This document shows positions 27,913 through 38,545 of a DNA stretch of 64,000 nucleotides, piece after piece. Position 1 is the stretch's first letter. Every line of letters begins with the position of its first letter. The position numbers and the translations under genes are program-made. The notes under the pieces were generated by a model. That model made no database searches. It saw only the letters and a list, made by a program, of their open reading frames with translations, and had not been told where the DNA came from. Source of the DNA: Aliikangiella sp965214955 (GTDB lineage Bacteria > Pseudomonadota > Gammaproteobacteria > Enterobacterales > Kangiellaceae). The stretch lies in NCBI GenBank assembly GCA_965214955.1, contig CBDCCU010000009.1, positions 1,240,001-1,304,000 of the forward strand, written 5' to 3'.

Positions 27913-30900
27913 ATGAAAAAAATATGGATGCTTCCTTTTACTTTATTTTCTTTTCTTTTTGGTCGTATCAATTGGTCTGCACCACCTTGGATGATAAGGT
28001 TAAATAAATTTAGACAAAATAAACCTGCGGTTTTTTATAGCTTGCTTGGTAGCATTGTCCTATTTGTTGGCGGGTATCAGTATTATCAGTCACTTCCGCA
28101 ACCTGTGATGGTTAAAGCTGAAATAGCTCAAATTGGCTTTACTCCTAATAAAGAAAATGCCAAACCAGATAACCTTAATATACAATTTGAATACGATTTA
28201 TCCCGTTTAAATAAAGATCAAAAGCATCCTCAAGGCTCTCCTTCTGTTGCCAGAATTGATTTGTTAGGAAAAGAGTTTAATCAAGGCATTCGTTTATCTC
28301 CGGCAAAAAAAGGGAAATGGATATGGAATGATGAGAGACAACTCAGTTTTATACCCGAAAGTGATTGGCCAGCAGGAACTCAATATACAATAGAATTTGA
28401 ACCGAGTATTTTTGTTAATGAAACCAAGCTATCGGAGCTGAGTTATCAATTTTCAACCCCAGAATTTTCTTCAATAATTGATGATTTAGAGCTCTATCAA
28501 GATCCACAAGATATTTCTGTTAGACGCGTTATTTCAACTGTACGCTTTTCTCACCCTGTAGACAAAGATTCTTTTAAAGACAAAGTTATCATGAGTATGA
28601 GACCTTCGGGTTCTGATATTGATAAACCCGCTAAAGCCTTTCCTTTTGAAATAAGCTATGACAAGAATATGAGAGAGGCTTACATACAATCGCAGCCTAT
28701 TTCATTGCCAAACAATCCAAGTTATATGAAACTTAATATTGAAGCAGGAATTAAAACTATTTTAGGTGGTGCTGCAAGTATAAAAAAAGCTGAAGAGAAA
28801 TTGTTGATCCCTGATATTTATAGTTTTTTAAAAGTTAATTCTGCACAAGTACAGATTGTGAGAAATAAAAAAAATGAACCCGAACAAGTTTTAATACTAG
28901 GATTCACTGACGAGATAGAACAAAAAGAATTAATGAGTAAGTTACAAGTTTATCTCTTACCTAAAAAAGGAGAAGTTAACGGTAAAAATAATTGGGGAAG
29001 CCCTAGAGAGGTAAATGCGCAGGTTCTTGCTAGCCGCTCTAAGTTAGATATTAAGAGGGTAGTTAACGAAAAAGAATCTTCTAAATTTTATAGCTTTGTA
29101 CTCGATGTTCCTGAAAATAGAAGCCTTTATGTGAAAATTAATCGAGGGCTTACCTCGGTAAATCGGTTTGTTCATGCATCATTTTATGATTCAGTACTAC
29201 GCTCTCCTAGTTATCCAAAAGAAGTGAAGATTGCGGGAGAAGGTTCTTTGTTAACCTATTCTGGGGATCATAAGCTGAGTGTATCATCACGTGGTTTAGA
29301 AACACTAAAATTTAGTGTTGGCCGTTTGTTAGAAGGACAACTTTATCACCTAATAACTCAAACGCGAGGTGATATTAATAATCCTAACTTTTCTTCATGG
29401 ACATTTCAGCCAGAAAATATAGCTGAATTTGAACATAAAATAGTTGATTTGGTAGCACAGCATCCAAAACAGCCTAATTATTCTTCTGTTGATCTCAGCG
29501 AATTTCTACCGAAAGATAACAATCGTTTTGGATTGTTTTTTGTTAACGTGCAAGGTTTGAATAAAAAAAATAGAAACCCCGTTTATAGAGCAAAAGATAA
29601 ACGTCTTGTTTTGATTACTGATTTGGGGCTTATTGTAAAAAATAATGCCGATAGCAGCCATGATATTTTTGTTCAGTCAATAAAATCAGGTAAGCCGGTC
29701 AAAGATGCTACCGTGGAGCTGTTGGGAAAAAATGGTATTGCTCTTTATTCAAGAAAAACAACTAACCAAGGACACGTTAAATTCCCATCTACTCAAGATT
29801 TTAAAGATGAGAAAGAACCAACGGTTTATGTGGTAAAAACCAGCAACGATATATCATTTATTCCTTTCAATCGTTATTCTCGTCAAATCAATCTTTCTAA
29901 GTTTGATATTGGTGGTGTAAGAGCCGGGTATGGTAATGAAGCTTTAAATGCATTCCTTTTTTCCGATAGAGGTATTTATCGTCCTGGTGAAAAAGTAAAC
30001 TTAGGGGTCGTTGTTAAAAGTTTTGATTTCACAAACGTTGAAAACATTCCTTTAGAATTAGTGGTTAGGGGGCCAAGAAATAATGAAGTAAAAGTTCACA
30101 AATTAAGCTTAGCCGAATTAGGTTTTTTTGATTTTCAATATCAAACAGAGGCAACTTCAGATACAGGTAGATATTCAGTATCTTTACACCTTGTTCGTAA
30201 CAATCGGCATCGTAGTCGAGAGATTGGTTCACTTAATTTTAAAGTTGAAGAATTTCAGCCCGACACAATGAAAATTGAAAGTAAGTTACTTGATATTGAT
30301 CCTCAAGGTTGGAGTGATAAGAAAAACATTCAAGCCAAAGTATCCTTACAAAATTTATTTGGAGTACCCGCCCAAAATAGAGACTTAAATGCAAGAGTTG
30401 TTATTAAACCAACTAACCTTAATTTTAAAAAATACAATAACTATCAGTTTTCAAAACCTTTTATTGACTCAAATAATAAATCGTTAAACTTAGATAGAAA
30501 GTTAAGCAAACAAAAAACAGATGCAAACGGACTTGCTATATACGATATTGATTTGCAACAGTTCAATGATGGTATTTATCAATTGCAATTTATTGTCGAA
30601 GGGTTTGAGCCAGGAGGTGGTCGTAGTGTTGTTTCTAGTAATACTACTTTAATTTCGCCACTTGCAGAATTAGTTGGCTATAAAGCTGATGGAAAGCTCG
30701 ATTATATACATGCTAACAGTAAAAGAAGTGTTGAATTTATCGCAATAGATAAAAAACTTGAAAAACAAAAGAAATCGAACTTAAGTTTAAGGTTGTTAAA
30801 CATTCAGTATGTATCAACTTTGGTTAAACAACATAACGGCACTTATAAATACCAAACGATTAAGAAAGAAAATGAGCTAAGTGCAAAACCGCTTTCAATA

Positions 30901-33732
30901 TCTGAGCAAGGTTATCTACATGCTATAGATACCAGTGAGCCTGGTGATTATGCAATTGAAATTATTGACCAAAACAAAAGATTGTCACGAGTTGAGTATT
31001 CCATTGTAGGCCATGGGAATATAGCCGCTAAGATAGATAAAAATGCCGAGCTGCAATTAAAGCTAAATAAAAAAGATTATGTGCCTGGCGAAATGATTGA
31101 AATGAATATTAAAGCGCCATACAAAGGTGCAGGACTTATTACTATTGAAACTGATCGTGTTCATCACTTTAAATGGTTTAAAACCAATAGCCAGAGCAGT
31201 GTTCAGTCTATAAAACTACCGCTAGATTTGGAAGGTACAGGTTATGTTAATGTTGCGTTTGTTCGTGATTTTAACTCGAAGGAAATTTTCACTAGCCCAC
31301 TGAGCTATGCGGTTAAGCCATTCTCAATTGATAAAAGTAAACGTAAAATTGATATTGCTTTAAACGTTAAGGAAATTGTTCGTCCGGGTAAGCCAATGGC
31401 AATTAATTATAGCGCCTCTAAAAAATCAAAAATTGCTATTTTTGCCATCGATGAAGGGATCTTGCAAGTAGCTAGATATCGCACACCTGATCCATTAAAT
31501 CACTTCTTAAAGAAAAGGGCTTTAGGTGTAGAAACGCTACAGATACTGGATTTAATTTTACCTCAATTTGAATTGCTAAGAAATTTATCCGCTAGTGGTG
31601 GTGACATGTTCGCAGCAAATAGAGCACTCGCAAAAAACCTTAATCCCTTTTCTAGAAAAGCGGATAATCCAGCGATCTATTGGTCAGGTATTCAATCGGC
31701 TGGCCCCGATACTCAAACTGTGAGCTTTGATGTTCCAGATACTTTTTCTGGCTCACTCAGAGTGATGGCGGTGGCGGTTTCAGAAAATGCTGTCGGTGCA
31801 GCTCAAGAGTCTACCTTGGTGCGTGGTCCCTTTGTTATTTCGCCAAAAGTTTTAACCCAAGTTGCGCCTGATGATGAATTTATGGTGACAGTAGGAGTGG
31901 CTAACCTTGTTAAAGGATCGGGGAAAGATGCTGAGGTTAATATTAGTGTCAGTGCTTCGGAACATTTAAGCTTGGTGAATAAATCTTCAGCAAAAACTAT
32001 TATTGCTGAAGGCAACGAAGGAGCATTTAGTTTTAAAGTTAAGGCTAATAAAGTGTTAGGTGCGGCGGAACTTAAATTTAAGGTTAGTCATAAAAATGAA
32101 AGTTCTGTTAGAACGGCTAGTTTAAGTGTTAGATCCGCTATGCCTTATAGCAATTCTTTTGAAAGTGGGTTCTCAAAAAGTGGTGTAGTGGATTTAGAGC
32201 AAACACGAAATCTATATTCAAATTTAGCCGTTCAAAACGTGTCAGCATCAACGAGTCCTTTAGTGTTAGTGAGTGGTTTGACTTCTTATTTAGACAGTTA
32301 TCCTCATGGGTGTACCGAACAGGTTGTAAGTAAAGTTTTTCCTTTAGTCGGATTAATGTCTCACCCTTCTTATGCGCCGCATTTGGAAAATGTTGATAGT
32401 CAGTTTTCTTACTTAATTGATAAATTAAGAGAGCGCCAACTTGCAAACGGAGGCTTTGCCTTTTGGCCAGGTCAGCAAACGGTTGCTGAATATCCAAGTA
32501 TTTATGTATTGCATTTCTTAGTAGAGGCATTGTCTCTTGGTTATCCAGTTCCACCAGATATGATAAACAGAGGTAAATATTATTTGATGGACTATGCGGC
32601 AAAGACAACAAGCTCAATCGCACAAGCCAGAAATAGGGCAAATGCAATTTATTTATTGACACGTTTGGGTGTGGTTACAACCAATTATTTGGTTGACCTT
32701 GAAGAGGAATTAAACAAAGCCGCCTTAGAAGATAAAAAAATAGAACCATGGCGAGAAGATTTACTTGCAGCATATATGGCTGCAACCTATCAATTACTAC
32801 AAAAAGATGTACAAGCAGAAGCGTTAATTAAAAACTACAAAATGGGCAGGGTTATTTCTGAGAATATCACAAGTAATCAACACCAAAATGAAACAGATGA
32901 TTTTAATTCTGGATTATCTCAAGATGCTCAGTATATTTATTTGTTGTCAAAACATTTTGAATTACGGGCTAAGAAATTATCGAGCGAAAATTTATTGAAA
33001 TTAACTTCAAGGATTTTTAAAGGTGAATATAATACCATTTCATCTGCCTACTCAATCTTGGCATTAGGTGCATATAGCAAGCTCGCGTTGAGTGGCCAAT
33101 TTGAAGAAAATATCACTTTTTCATCCTGGGTGAAAAAAAGTGATAAGAAAATTTTAGAAACGGCTTTAAAACCTTTTTTAAGTGCAAATTATCCAGTCAA
33201 TATTCAAGGAAAAGCGATTACTGGGCTAACAATTGAGGGTGATAAGCCAGTTTATTATATAAATAGCCAATCAGGATTTGATAAGCATCCACCTAAAGAA
33301 GCCGTTAGAAACGGAATAGAAGTACACAGAGACTTTCTTGATGACAAAGGTAATGACATAACCTCTTTTGAACAAGGTCAAGAGTTGACTGTTCGTTTGA
33401 GGGTAAGAGCACTGAATAATAAACAGCTTACTAATGTTGCAGTAATCGACCTTTTACCTGGTGGTTTTGAAGTGATTAGAAATAGTGTTTCTCGAACTGC
33501 TTATGGTTGGAAGGCCGACTATGTTGATATTAGAGAAGATCGGGTAGTCTATTATGGTGACTTTGATAGCAAGATAAAAGAGTTAACTTATCAGGTGAAA
33601 TTAACAGCGGCAGGTACATTTGCGATTCCACCCTCTTATGCAGAATCAATGTATGACCGTTCAATAAAAGCAGTTTCTAAGTCGGGAGTTTTTATTGTGA
33701 CAGAACAAAATAGCACTATTGTTCAAGATTAG
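27913..33732 (+). CDS. Bacterial alpha-2-macroglobulin
   Basis: The start ATG at 27913 is preferred over the longer open frame because AGGG lies seven bases upstream and a membrane anchor follows. The 1939-residue protein has a hydrophobic segment near residues 40-60, many macroglobulin (MG) beta domains, a bait-like region and the thioester motif GCTEQ (Cys1467). After it, the alpha-helical toroid domain (about 1480-1750) and a C-terminal receptor-like domain follow. It should reside in the periplasm and trap proteases that breach the outer membrane. It is followed 18 bases later by a PBP1C gene, the usual partner. No lipobox is seen, so the anchor seems to be a transmembrane helix. Confidence 0.95.
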   Translation: MKKIWMLPFTLFSFLFGRINWSAPPWMIRLNKFRQNKPAVFYSLLGSIVLFVGGYQYYQSLPQPVMVKAEIAQIGFTPNKENAKPDNLNIQFEYDLSRLNKDQKHPQGSPSVARIDLLGKEFNQGIRLSPAKKGKWIWNDERQLSFIPESDWPAGTQYTIEFEPSIFVNETKLSELSYQFSTPEFSSIIDDLELYQDPQDISVRRVISTVRFSHPVDKDSFKDKVIMSMRPSGSDIDKPAKAFPFEISYDKNMREAYIQSQPISLPNNPSYMKLNIEAGIKTILGGAASIKKAEEKLLIPDIYSFLKVNSAQVQIVRNKKNEPEQVLILGFTDEIEQKELMSKLQVYLLPKKGEVNGKNNWGSPREVNAQVLASRSKLDIKRVVNEKESSKFYSFVLDVPENRSLYVKINRGLTSVNRFVHASFYDSVLRSPSYPKEVKIAGEGSLLTYSGDHKLSVSSRGLETLKFSVGRLLEGQLYHLITQTRGDINNPNFSSWTFQPENIAEFEHKIVDLVAQHPKQPNYSSVDLSEFLPKDNNRFGLFFVNVQGLNKKNRNPVYRAKDKRLVLITDLGLIVKNNADSSHDIFVQSIKSGKPVKDATVELLGKNGIALYSRKTTNQGHVKFPSTQDFKDEKEPTVYVVKTSNDISFIPFNRYSRQINLSKFDIGGVRAGYGNEALNAFLFSDRGIYRPGEKVNLGVVVKSFDFTNVENIPLELVVRGPRNNEVKVHKLSLAELGFFDFQYQTEATSDTGRYSVSLHLVRNNRHRSREIGSLNFKVEEFQPDTMKIESKLLDIDPQGWSDKKNIQAKVSLQNLFGVPAQNRDLNARVVIKPTNLNFKKYNNYQFSKPFIDSNNKSLNLDRKLSKQKTDANGLAIYDIDLQQFNDGIYQLQFIVEGFEPGGGRSVVSSNTTLISPLAELVGYKADGKLDYIHANSKRSVEFIAIDKKLEKQKKSNLSLRLLNIQYVSTLVKQHNGTYKYQTIKKENELSAKPLSISEQGYLHAIDTSEPGDYAIEIIDQNKRLSRVEYSIVGHGNIAAKIDKNAELQLKLNKKDYVPGEMIEMNIKAPYKGAGLITIETDRVHHFKWFKTNSQSSVQSIKLPLDLEGTGYVNVAFVRDFNSKEIFTSPLSYAVKPFSIDKSKRKIDIALNVKEIVRPGKPMAINYSASKKSKIAIFAIDEGILQVARYRTPDPLNHFLKKRALGVETLQILDLILPQFELLRNLSASGGDMFAANRALAKNLNPFSRKADNPAIYWSGIQSAGPDTQTVSFDVPDTFSGSLRVMAVAVSENAVGAAQESTLVRGPFVISPKVLTQVAPDDEFMVTVGVANLVKGSGKDAEVNISVSASEHLSLVNKSSAKTIIAEGNEGAFSFKVKANKVLGAAELKFKVSHKNESSVRTASLSVRSAMPYSNSFESGFSKSGVVDLEQTRNLYSNLAVQNVSASTSPLVLVSGLTSYLDSYPHGCTEQVVSKVFPLVGLMSHPSYAPHLENVDSQFSYLIDKLRERQLANGGFAFWPGQQTVAEYPSIYVLHFLVEALSLGYPVPPDMINRGKYYLMDYAAKTTSSIAQARNRANAIYLLTRLGVVTTNYLVDLEEELNKAALEDKKIEPWREDLLAAYMAATYQLLQKDVQAEALIKNYKMGRVISENITSNQHQNETDDFNSGLSQDAQYIYLLSKHFELRAKKLSSENLLKLTSRIFKGEYNTISSAYSILALGAYSKLALSGQFEENITFSSWVKKSDKKILETALKPFLSANYPVNIQGKAITGLTIEGDKPVYYINSQSGFDKHPPKEAVRNGIEVHRDFLDDKGNDITSFEQGQELTVRLRVRALNNKQLTNVAVIDLLPGGFEVIRNSVSRTAYGWKADYVDIREDRVVYYGDFDSKIKELTYQVKLTAAGTFAIPPSYAESMYDRSIKAVSKSGVFIVTEQNSTIVQD

Positions 33733-33750
33733 TTGAGTTAACTGGTGGGT

Positions 33751-36132
33751 ATGAAGCGAGGTTTTCGATTTAAGTTTTTACGGCTTGTTCTATTGATCGT
33801 AATGTTGATAATACTATTGGGGTTATTATTTTACGCATTTTGTCCGCGCCCAGAGTTAAAATCGCTTACCTCATATTCAACGGCATTTTTTGATCGTTCA
33901 GGTAGTTTGCTAAAGCTTACTCTTGCGAGTGATCAGCGATATCGACTTTACCAAAACATAGATAATTTATCGACAGAATTTGTTCAGGCAACCTTGCTTT
34001 ATGAAGACAAAAACTACTATCAACATTTTGGTGTTGATTTTTCTGCATTATTAAGAGCTTTTTGGTCAACTTATATTAGCGGTAGCCGTAGAATTGGAGC
34101 ATCAACTATTTCAATGCAAGTTGCAAGATTGCGTTGGAATATAAACTCTTCTAATATTTCGGGAAAATTCTCGCAGATCCTTCGTGCCGTTCAATTATCT
34201 AGACACTATAGTAAGCGTGAGATACTTGAAGCATATTTTAATCTTGCGCCATATGGCGGAAATATTGAAGGGATTGGCGCAGCGAGTCTTATATATTTCA
34301 ATAAGCTGCCAAGTCAATTAAGTTTACCCGAAGCTTTAACGCTTGCTGTGATCCCTCAAAATCCAAATAAAAGGAACCCTGCTAATGAGAGTGGATATCA
34401 AAAATTATTAACGGCTAGAGCTAATTTATTTAAGCGATGGGTTGAATCTTTTTCGGCTGACTTAAATAAGAAAAAATATCTTGAGTTAACCTTAAGTGTA
34501 CGCTCGCCATCAAATCTTCCTAAACTGGCACCTCATTTTACTCAGTACCTAGATAATAAAAGGGCACGTTGGTCGCATGGCATAGTTAAAACTACGCTTG
34601 ATAGGCATCAGCAAAATAAATTGGAACAAGTGATTGAAGATTATATTTCTTCAAAGTCTCATCTTGGGATCAAAAATGCGTCAGCGCTATTATTAAATTA
34701 TAAAACCATGGAAATTGAAGCAATGGTTGGTTCTGCGGATTTTAATAATGAGCAGTTACTTGGGCAAGTGAATGGTACTACCGCTAAGCGATCACCAGGT
34801 TCAACCTTAAAGCCTTTCGTTTACGGGTTGGCAATAGACGAAGGTCTTATACACCCTATGACTCTTTTAAAGGATTCACCTAAGCGTTATGCCGGTTTTT
34901 CACCTGAGAATTATGATAAAAAATTTGTTGGCCCTATTATGGTTAAAGATGCCTTGATCCAAAGCCGCAATCTACCAGCTGTTGAGTTGCAATCTCAGTT
35001 AAAAAAACAATCGTTTTATCACTTTTTAAAAAGTGCAGGAGTTAAAGGTTTAAAGGAAGAAGAATTTTACGGGTTAGCTTTGGCACTAGGTGGCGGAGAA
35101 GTCACCATGATGGAATTAGTTAGATTATATAGCGCACTAGCTAATAATGGCATTTTACGCTCGATAGTGACCTATAAAAATGATACTGATTTAACCTTGC
35201 TTAATGATATGCACATAAAACAAGAAAAGAAGATCTTGAGTGCTGAAGCCAGTTTTTTAATAATGGATATGCTAAAAGATAACCCTCCACCAGATGCCCT
35301 TAATATCGCTGTTGATTATTTACAAAAAAATGAAATCGCATGGAAAACTGGTACTTCGTGGGCATTTCGAGATGCTTGGGCTGTAGGCATTTCTGGAAAC
35401 TATGTCATGGCTGTTTGGATCGGTAACTTTAATGGTAAAGGCAATAGTGCCTTTATTGGAGGAAGTGCTGCGGGACCTCTTTTATTTTCTGCGTTTGATG
35501 CGATTTTAACAAATGAAAGGTGGACAATTAAGAATGAGTTTTTACCAGAAAACCTAAACCTTAAGCAAGTTAAAGTTTGTGCTACTACTGGCGATCTTTT
35601 TGAGAAATATTGTCCTGCATCTGAATTAACATGGTTTATTCCTGGCGTTTCACCGATTAAAGTATCAAATATTTATCGGCAAGTTTCTATTGATAAATTA
35701 ACCGGTTTACGAGCTTGCCATAACAAACCAAGTGAGACAGAAAGTAAAGTTTACGAATTTTGGCCTTCGGATTTTTTACATCTTTTCAACCAAGCAGGAA
35801 TTTCACTTAAAACACCGCCGCCATATAGCTCTGATTGCAGCTTAAATAAGAAAAGTAGTTCAGGGCAAATGCCAATAATTACTTCACCACAATCAAGTAT
35901 CAGTTATGTTATTCAAAGTGATAGCCCTACCAATAGGCAAATACTTTTTACGGCAATAGTTGACTCAGATGTCCAAGAAACATATTGGTTTGTTAATGGA
36001 AAATACGAAGGAAGCGTAAAAAGAGGAGAGGCTTTTATTTGGCAAGCAACAAGTGGAAAATTCTCGGTGAGTGTTGTAGATGATTTCGGTAGAGCCGCAA
36101 ATAAAGATATTACTGTACTTCAAATTCAGTAG
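33751..36132 (+). CDS. pbpC: Penicillin-binding protein 1C
   Basis: This 793-residue bifunctional peptidoglycan synthase has an N-terminal anchor (residues 10-30). The glycosyltransferase domain contains the catalytic Glu85 in LLYEDKNYYQHFG and GASTISMQVAR. The transpeptidase domain contains STLK (Ser351, Lys354), SRN near residue 405 and KTGTS near 532. A C-terminal BiPBP_C domain (about 700-790) completes the PBP1C type. It is co-transcribed with the A2M gene; the pair is thought to repair the wall when the envelope is breached. The ATG at 33751 is chosen; a GTG two codons upstream is possible. Confidence 0.95.
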   Translation: MKRGFRFKFLRLVLLIVMLIILLGLLFYAFCPRPELKSLTSYSTAFFDRSGSLLKLTLASDQRYRLYQNIDNLSTEFVQATLLYEDKNYYQHFGVDFSALLRAFWSTYISGSRRIGASTISMQVARLRWNINSSNISGKFSQILRAVQLSRHYSKREILEAYFNLAPYGGNIEGIGAASLIYFNKLPSQLSLPEALTLAVIPQNPNKRNPANESGYQKLLTARANLFKRWVESFSADLNKKKYLELTLSVRSPSNLPKLAPHFTQYLDNKRARWSHGIVKTTLDRHQQNKLEQVIEDYISSKSHLGIKNASALLLNYKTMEIEAMVGSADFNNEQLLGQVNGTTAKRSPGSTLKPFVYGLAIDEGLIHPMTLLKDSPKRYAGFSPENYDKKFVGPIMVKDALIQSRNLPAVELQSQLKKQSFYHFLKSAGVKGLKEEEFYGLALALGGGEVTMMELVRLYSALANNGILRSIVTYKNDTDLTLLNDMHIKQEKKILSAEASFLIMDMLKDNPPPDALNIAVDYLQKNEIAWKTGTSWAFRDAWAVGISGNYVMAVWIGNFNGKGNSAFIGGSAAGPLLFSAFDAILTNERWTIKNEFLPENLNLKQVKVCATTGDLFEKYCPASELTWFIPGVSPIKVSNIYRQVSIDKLTGLRACHNKPSETESKVYEFWPSDFLHLFNQAGISLKTPPPYSSDCSLNKKSSSGQMPIITSPQSSISYVIQSDSPTNRQILFTAIVDSDVQETYWFVNGKYEGSVKRGEAFIWQATSGKFSVSVVDDFGRAANKDITVLQIQ

Positions 36133-36377
36133 TTTTAAGACGGTCGAAATTAGTTTTTAAAATCAAATTCTTAAAAGAAAATGGGTGTCGTTAATCACTG
36201 ACATTCAACAAACGTTAAACCCTAATAATCGCTCTATAATTATTAGTGATTTCAGGTAAATTAAATGCTTTGTTATATTGATTTTAAAGTATGACTAAGA
36301 TAATTAATTTAACGATTAAGTTTAAGGTTTATCAGCAGTCTATCTTATTGTTCTAAACTCTTTAATGGTAGTAAAAA

Positions 36378-37172
36378 ATGTCTTTTGAATATGATGCTTA
36401 TAAGCCTGCACAAATTGCTCGGTTGGTTGAAAATAATGCGATTAAAAAAGCTAAACTTCCTTTGTTGCCTTTATCAACATTAGGGATCCTTGCGGGGGCT
36501 TTTATTGCCTTTGGCGCAATGTTTTACACTATAGTCATTACCGATAGCGCCTTTGGTTTTGGGCCAACTCGATTATTGGGTGGCGTAGCATTTAGTTTAG
36601 GTTTAATACTGGTTCTTATTGCTGGTGCAGAGCTTTTTACGGGCAATAATTTAATTGTGATGGCCTGGGCTGAGAAAAAAGTATCGCTATATGAATTGCT
36701 TAGAAATTGGTTGGTTGTTTATGTTGCTAATTTTGTTGGCGTAATAATAACCGCTTGGTTTATCTATCTGTCGGGTATAGTCGCCATTGGTGATGGCGCT
36801 GTTGCCGAAACGAGTATTAGCATTGCAAAAGGTAAGGTCTCACTCGATACTACCACTGCTTTTATTCGCGGAATGCTATGTAATGCACTGGTTTGTTTAG
36901 CGATATGGTTGAGTGTTGCCGCACATAACTTATCAGGAAAAATATTAGCAATAATTTTTCCTGTTTCTGCATTTGTTACACTAGGTTTAGAGCATTCAAT
37001 TGCCAATATGTATTTTATTTCTATTGTGATGTTTCAAGGCGCTAGTGATATTTCAATAATGGATTTTATTGCTAACCTTATTCCCGTAACCCTAGGTAAT
37101 ATTATTGGCGGAAGCGTATTTGTTGCACTGGTTTATTGGATTTGCTATGTGCGAGGTGAAAGCTCAAAATAA
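36378..37172 (+). CDS. Formate/nitrite transporter family channel
   Basis: This 264-residue membrane protein has six hydrophobic helices and the FNT family motifs, including GAFIAFGAMFYT in TM1 and AGAELFTGNNLIVM with the conserved Asn region. Such pentameric channels move formate, nitrite or hydrosulfide. The substrate cannot be told from sequence. It stands alone, with 245 gene-free bases upstream that contain AATAATCGCT..AATTATTAG but no clear regulator site. Confidence 0.92.
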   Translation: MSFEYDAYKPAQIARLVENNAIKKAKLPLLPLSTLGILAGAFIAFGAMFYTIVITDSAFGFGPTRLLGGVAFSLGLILVLIAGAELFTGNNLIVMAWAEKKVSLYELLRNWLVVYVANFVGVIITAWFIYLSGIVAIGDGAVAETSISIAKGKVSLDTTTAFIRGMLCNALVCLAIWLSVAAHNLSGKILAIIFPVSAFVTLGLEHSIANMYFISIVMFQGASDISIMDFIANLIPVTLGNIIGGSVFVALVYWICYVRGESSK

Positions 37173-37231
37173 AACGATCCCGAATAAGATTGTTCCAAAC
37201 AATTATTTTAAGTTGAATGTTAAATCAGCCA

Positions 37232-38545
37232 TTAATTGATTGGAATAATAACCCTAAAACAAGCCCCTTGGTTTTCACAATTGGTCAGTTGATATTCAAA
37301 ATTTTGGTTACGTAATACTTCGCGAATTAACATTAATCCTAAGCCCTGACCATCTTCTTTGGTGGTAAAAAATGGAGTAAATAGCTCGTCAATAACTTTG
37401 TCATCAATACCTGTGCCTGAGTCGATAACTTCAATAATGACTTCGTTAGAGGCTTGAGTGAGCATACAGCTAATGCTGCCGTTTTTATCAATGGCTTCCA
37501 TGGCATTTTTAACAATGTTAATAAGGGCTTGCTCTAATAAATTGGCATCGGCATTAATGGTAATGTTTTTATTATTGGCTTCTATTTGATAATGAATATT
37601 ACGGTTATTAAGCGCTTGAGAGTAAACCGCAAAAATTGACTCAACTAACTGATTAAGCTGCACAGGGTAAAGTTCTGGTTCGGGCAATCTTATAATGCTG
37701 GCATAGCCTTGCATAAATTGATTTAAACTTTGATTACGCTGAATAACCACATTAAGGGCATTGGTAAAGTCAGCTTTATCACTTTTATCGAGTTGCTCTG
37801 CATAATTAAGACAAGAGTTTAATAACGAATTAGTCGCAGCAATGGTGTTGTTTACCTCATGCGACATTACTCTAATAAGTTTGTCGTAGGCGGATTTTTC
37901 GGTTTGCTCAACTTCTTTGGTGAACTCTTCAATTAATAAAAACTGCCTTTCAAATCCTCTGTCGAGAAAATTAGATTTTTGAATTCTAAAACGCTCGCCA
38001 TTAGAGCGAGTAAATAATTTTGATTCGTTAACGGTGACTTTTTCTGCTAGCTCAAATAATTTTGAATCTACTGATTTTAAGTTTTTTCCTAATAGTTGCT
38101 GATTATTTTTATTGAGCAAGTCAGACGCTCTGGGATTAACTAAACTAATACGGTGATCAAAATCAAAAATAATTACTGCCGCTGGTGAAGCATCGAGTAG
38201 TTTTTCTAAAATGCCGCGTTGTTCTCCAAGCCTTAATCTTTCGCTATAAAGGTGAGACAACATTTGGTTATAAAGGCTAATTAGCTGATCCATTTCTATT
38301 TGCCCTACAGGGCTAAACCTTGCCGAATAATCGGCTTGTTTTAATACATCGGAAAATGCTTGAATAAAATCGAAAGGTTCTAATGCCGATTTAATGAGTT
38401 TTATGCCTAGCAAAAAACTCAGCACTAAAAATAATTCAACGGCAAATAACAGATAAGATAATTCTTCATAAAAATAGATCGCAACAACTAATACACAAAG
38501 GTGAAATGTGATTAAATAAGTGTAGAGTTTTGTTCTAAGTGTCAC
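37232..38545 (-). CDS. Sensor histidine kinase (NtrB/NtrY-like)
   Basis: This 437-residue kinase has two transmembrane helices (about residues 9-53), a PAS domain (about 110-200) and a phospho-acceptor H box VMSHEVNN near residue 228. The HATPase domain shows N (ALINIVKNAMEA), G1 (DSGTGID) and G2 (GQGLGLMLI) boxes. The stop of the response-regulator gene overlaps its start by four bases, so both are translated together. It most likely phosphorylates that NtrC-type regulator. The external signal is unknown; proximity to a MacB-like exporter suggests envelope or peptide stress. Confidence 0.93.
   Translation of the reverse strand: MTLRTKLYTYLITFHLCVLVVAIYFYEELSYLLFAVELFLVLSFLLGIKLIKSALEPFDFIQAFSDVLKQADYSARFSPVGQIEMDQLISLYNQMLSHLYSERLRLGEQRGILEKLLDASPAAVIIFDFDHRISLVNPRASDLLNKNNQQLLGKNLKSVDSKLFELAEKVTVNESKLFTRSNGERFRIQKSNFLDRGFERQFLLIEEFTKEVEQTEKSAYDKLIRVMSHEVNNTIAATNSLLNSCLNYAEQLDKSDKADFTNALNVVIQRNQSLNQFMQGYASIIRLPEPELYPVQLNQLVESIFAVYSQALNNRNIHYQIEANNKNITINADANLLEQALINIVKNAMEAIDKNGSISCMLTQASNEVIIEVIDSGTGIDDKVIDELFTPFFTTKEDGQGLGLMLIREVLRNQNFEYQLTNCENQGACFRVIIPIN

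Noticed and set aside
32138..32662. 174-codon frame antisense to the alpha-2-macroglobulin gene
   Set aside because: It lies opposite the conserved thioester region and has no recognisable motif; a shadow of the real gene.
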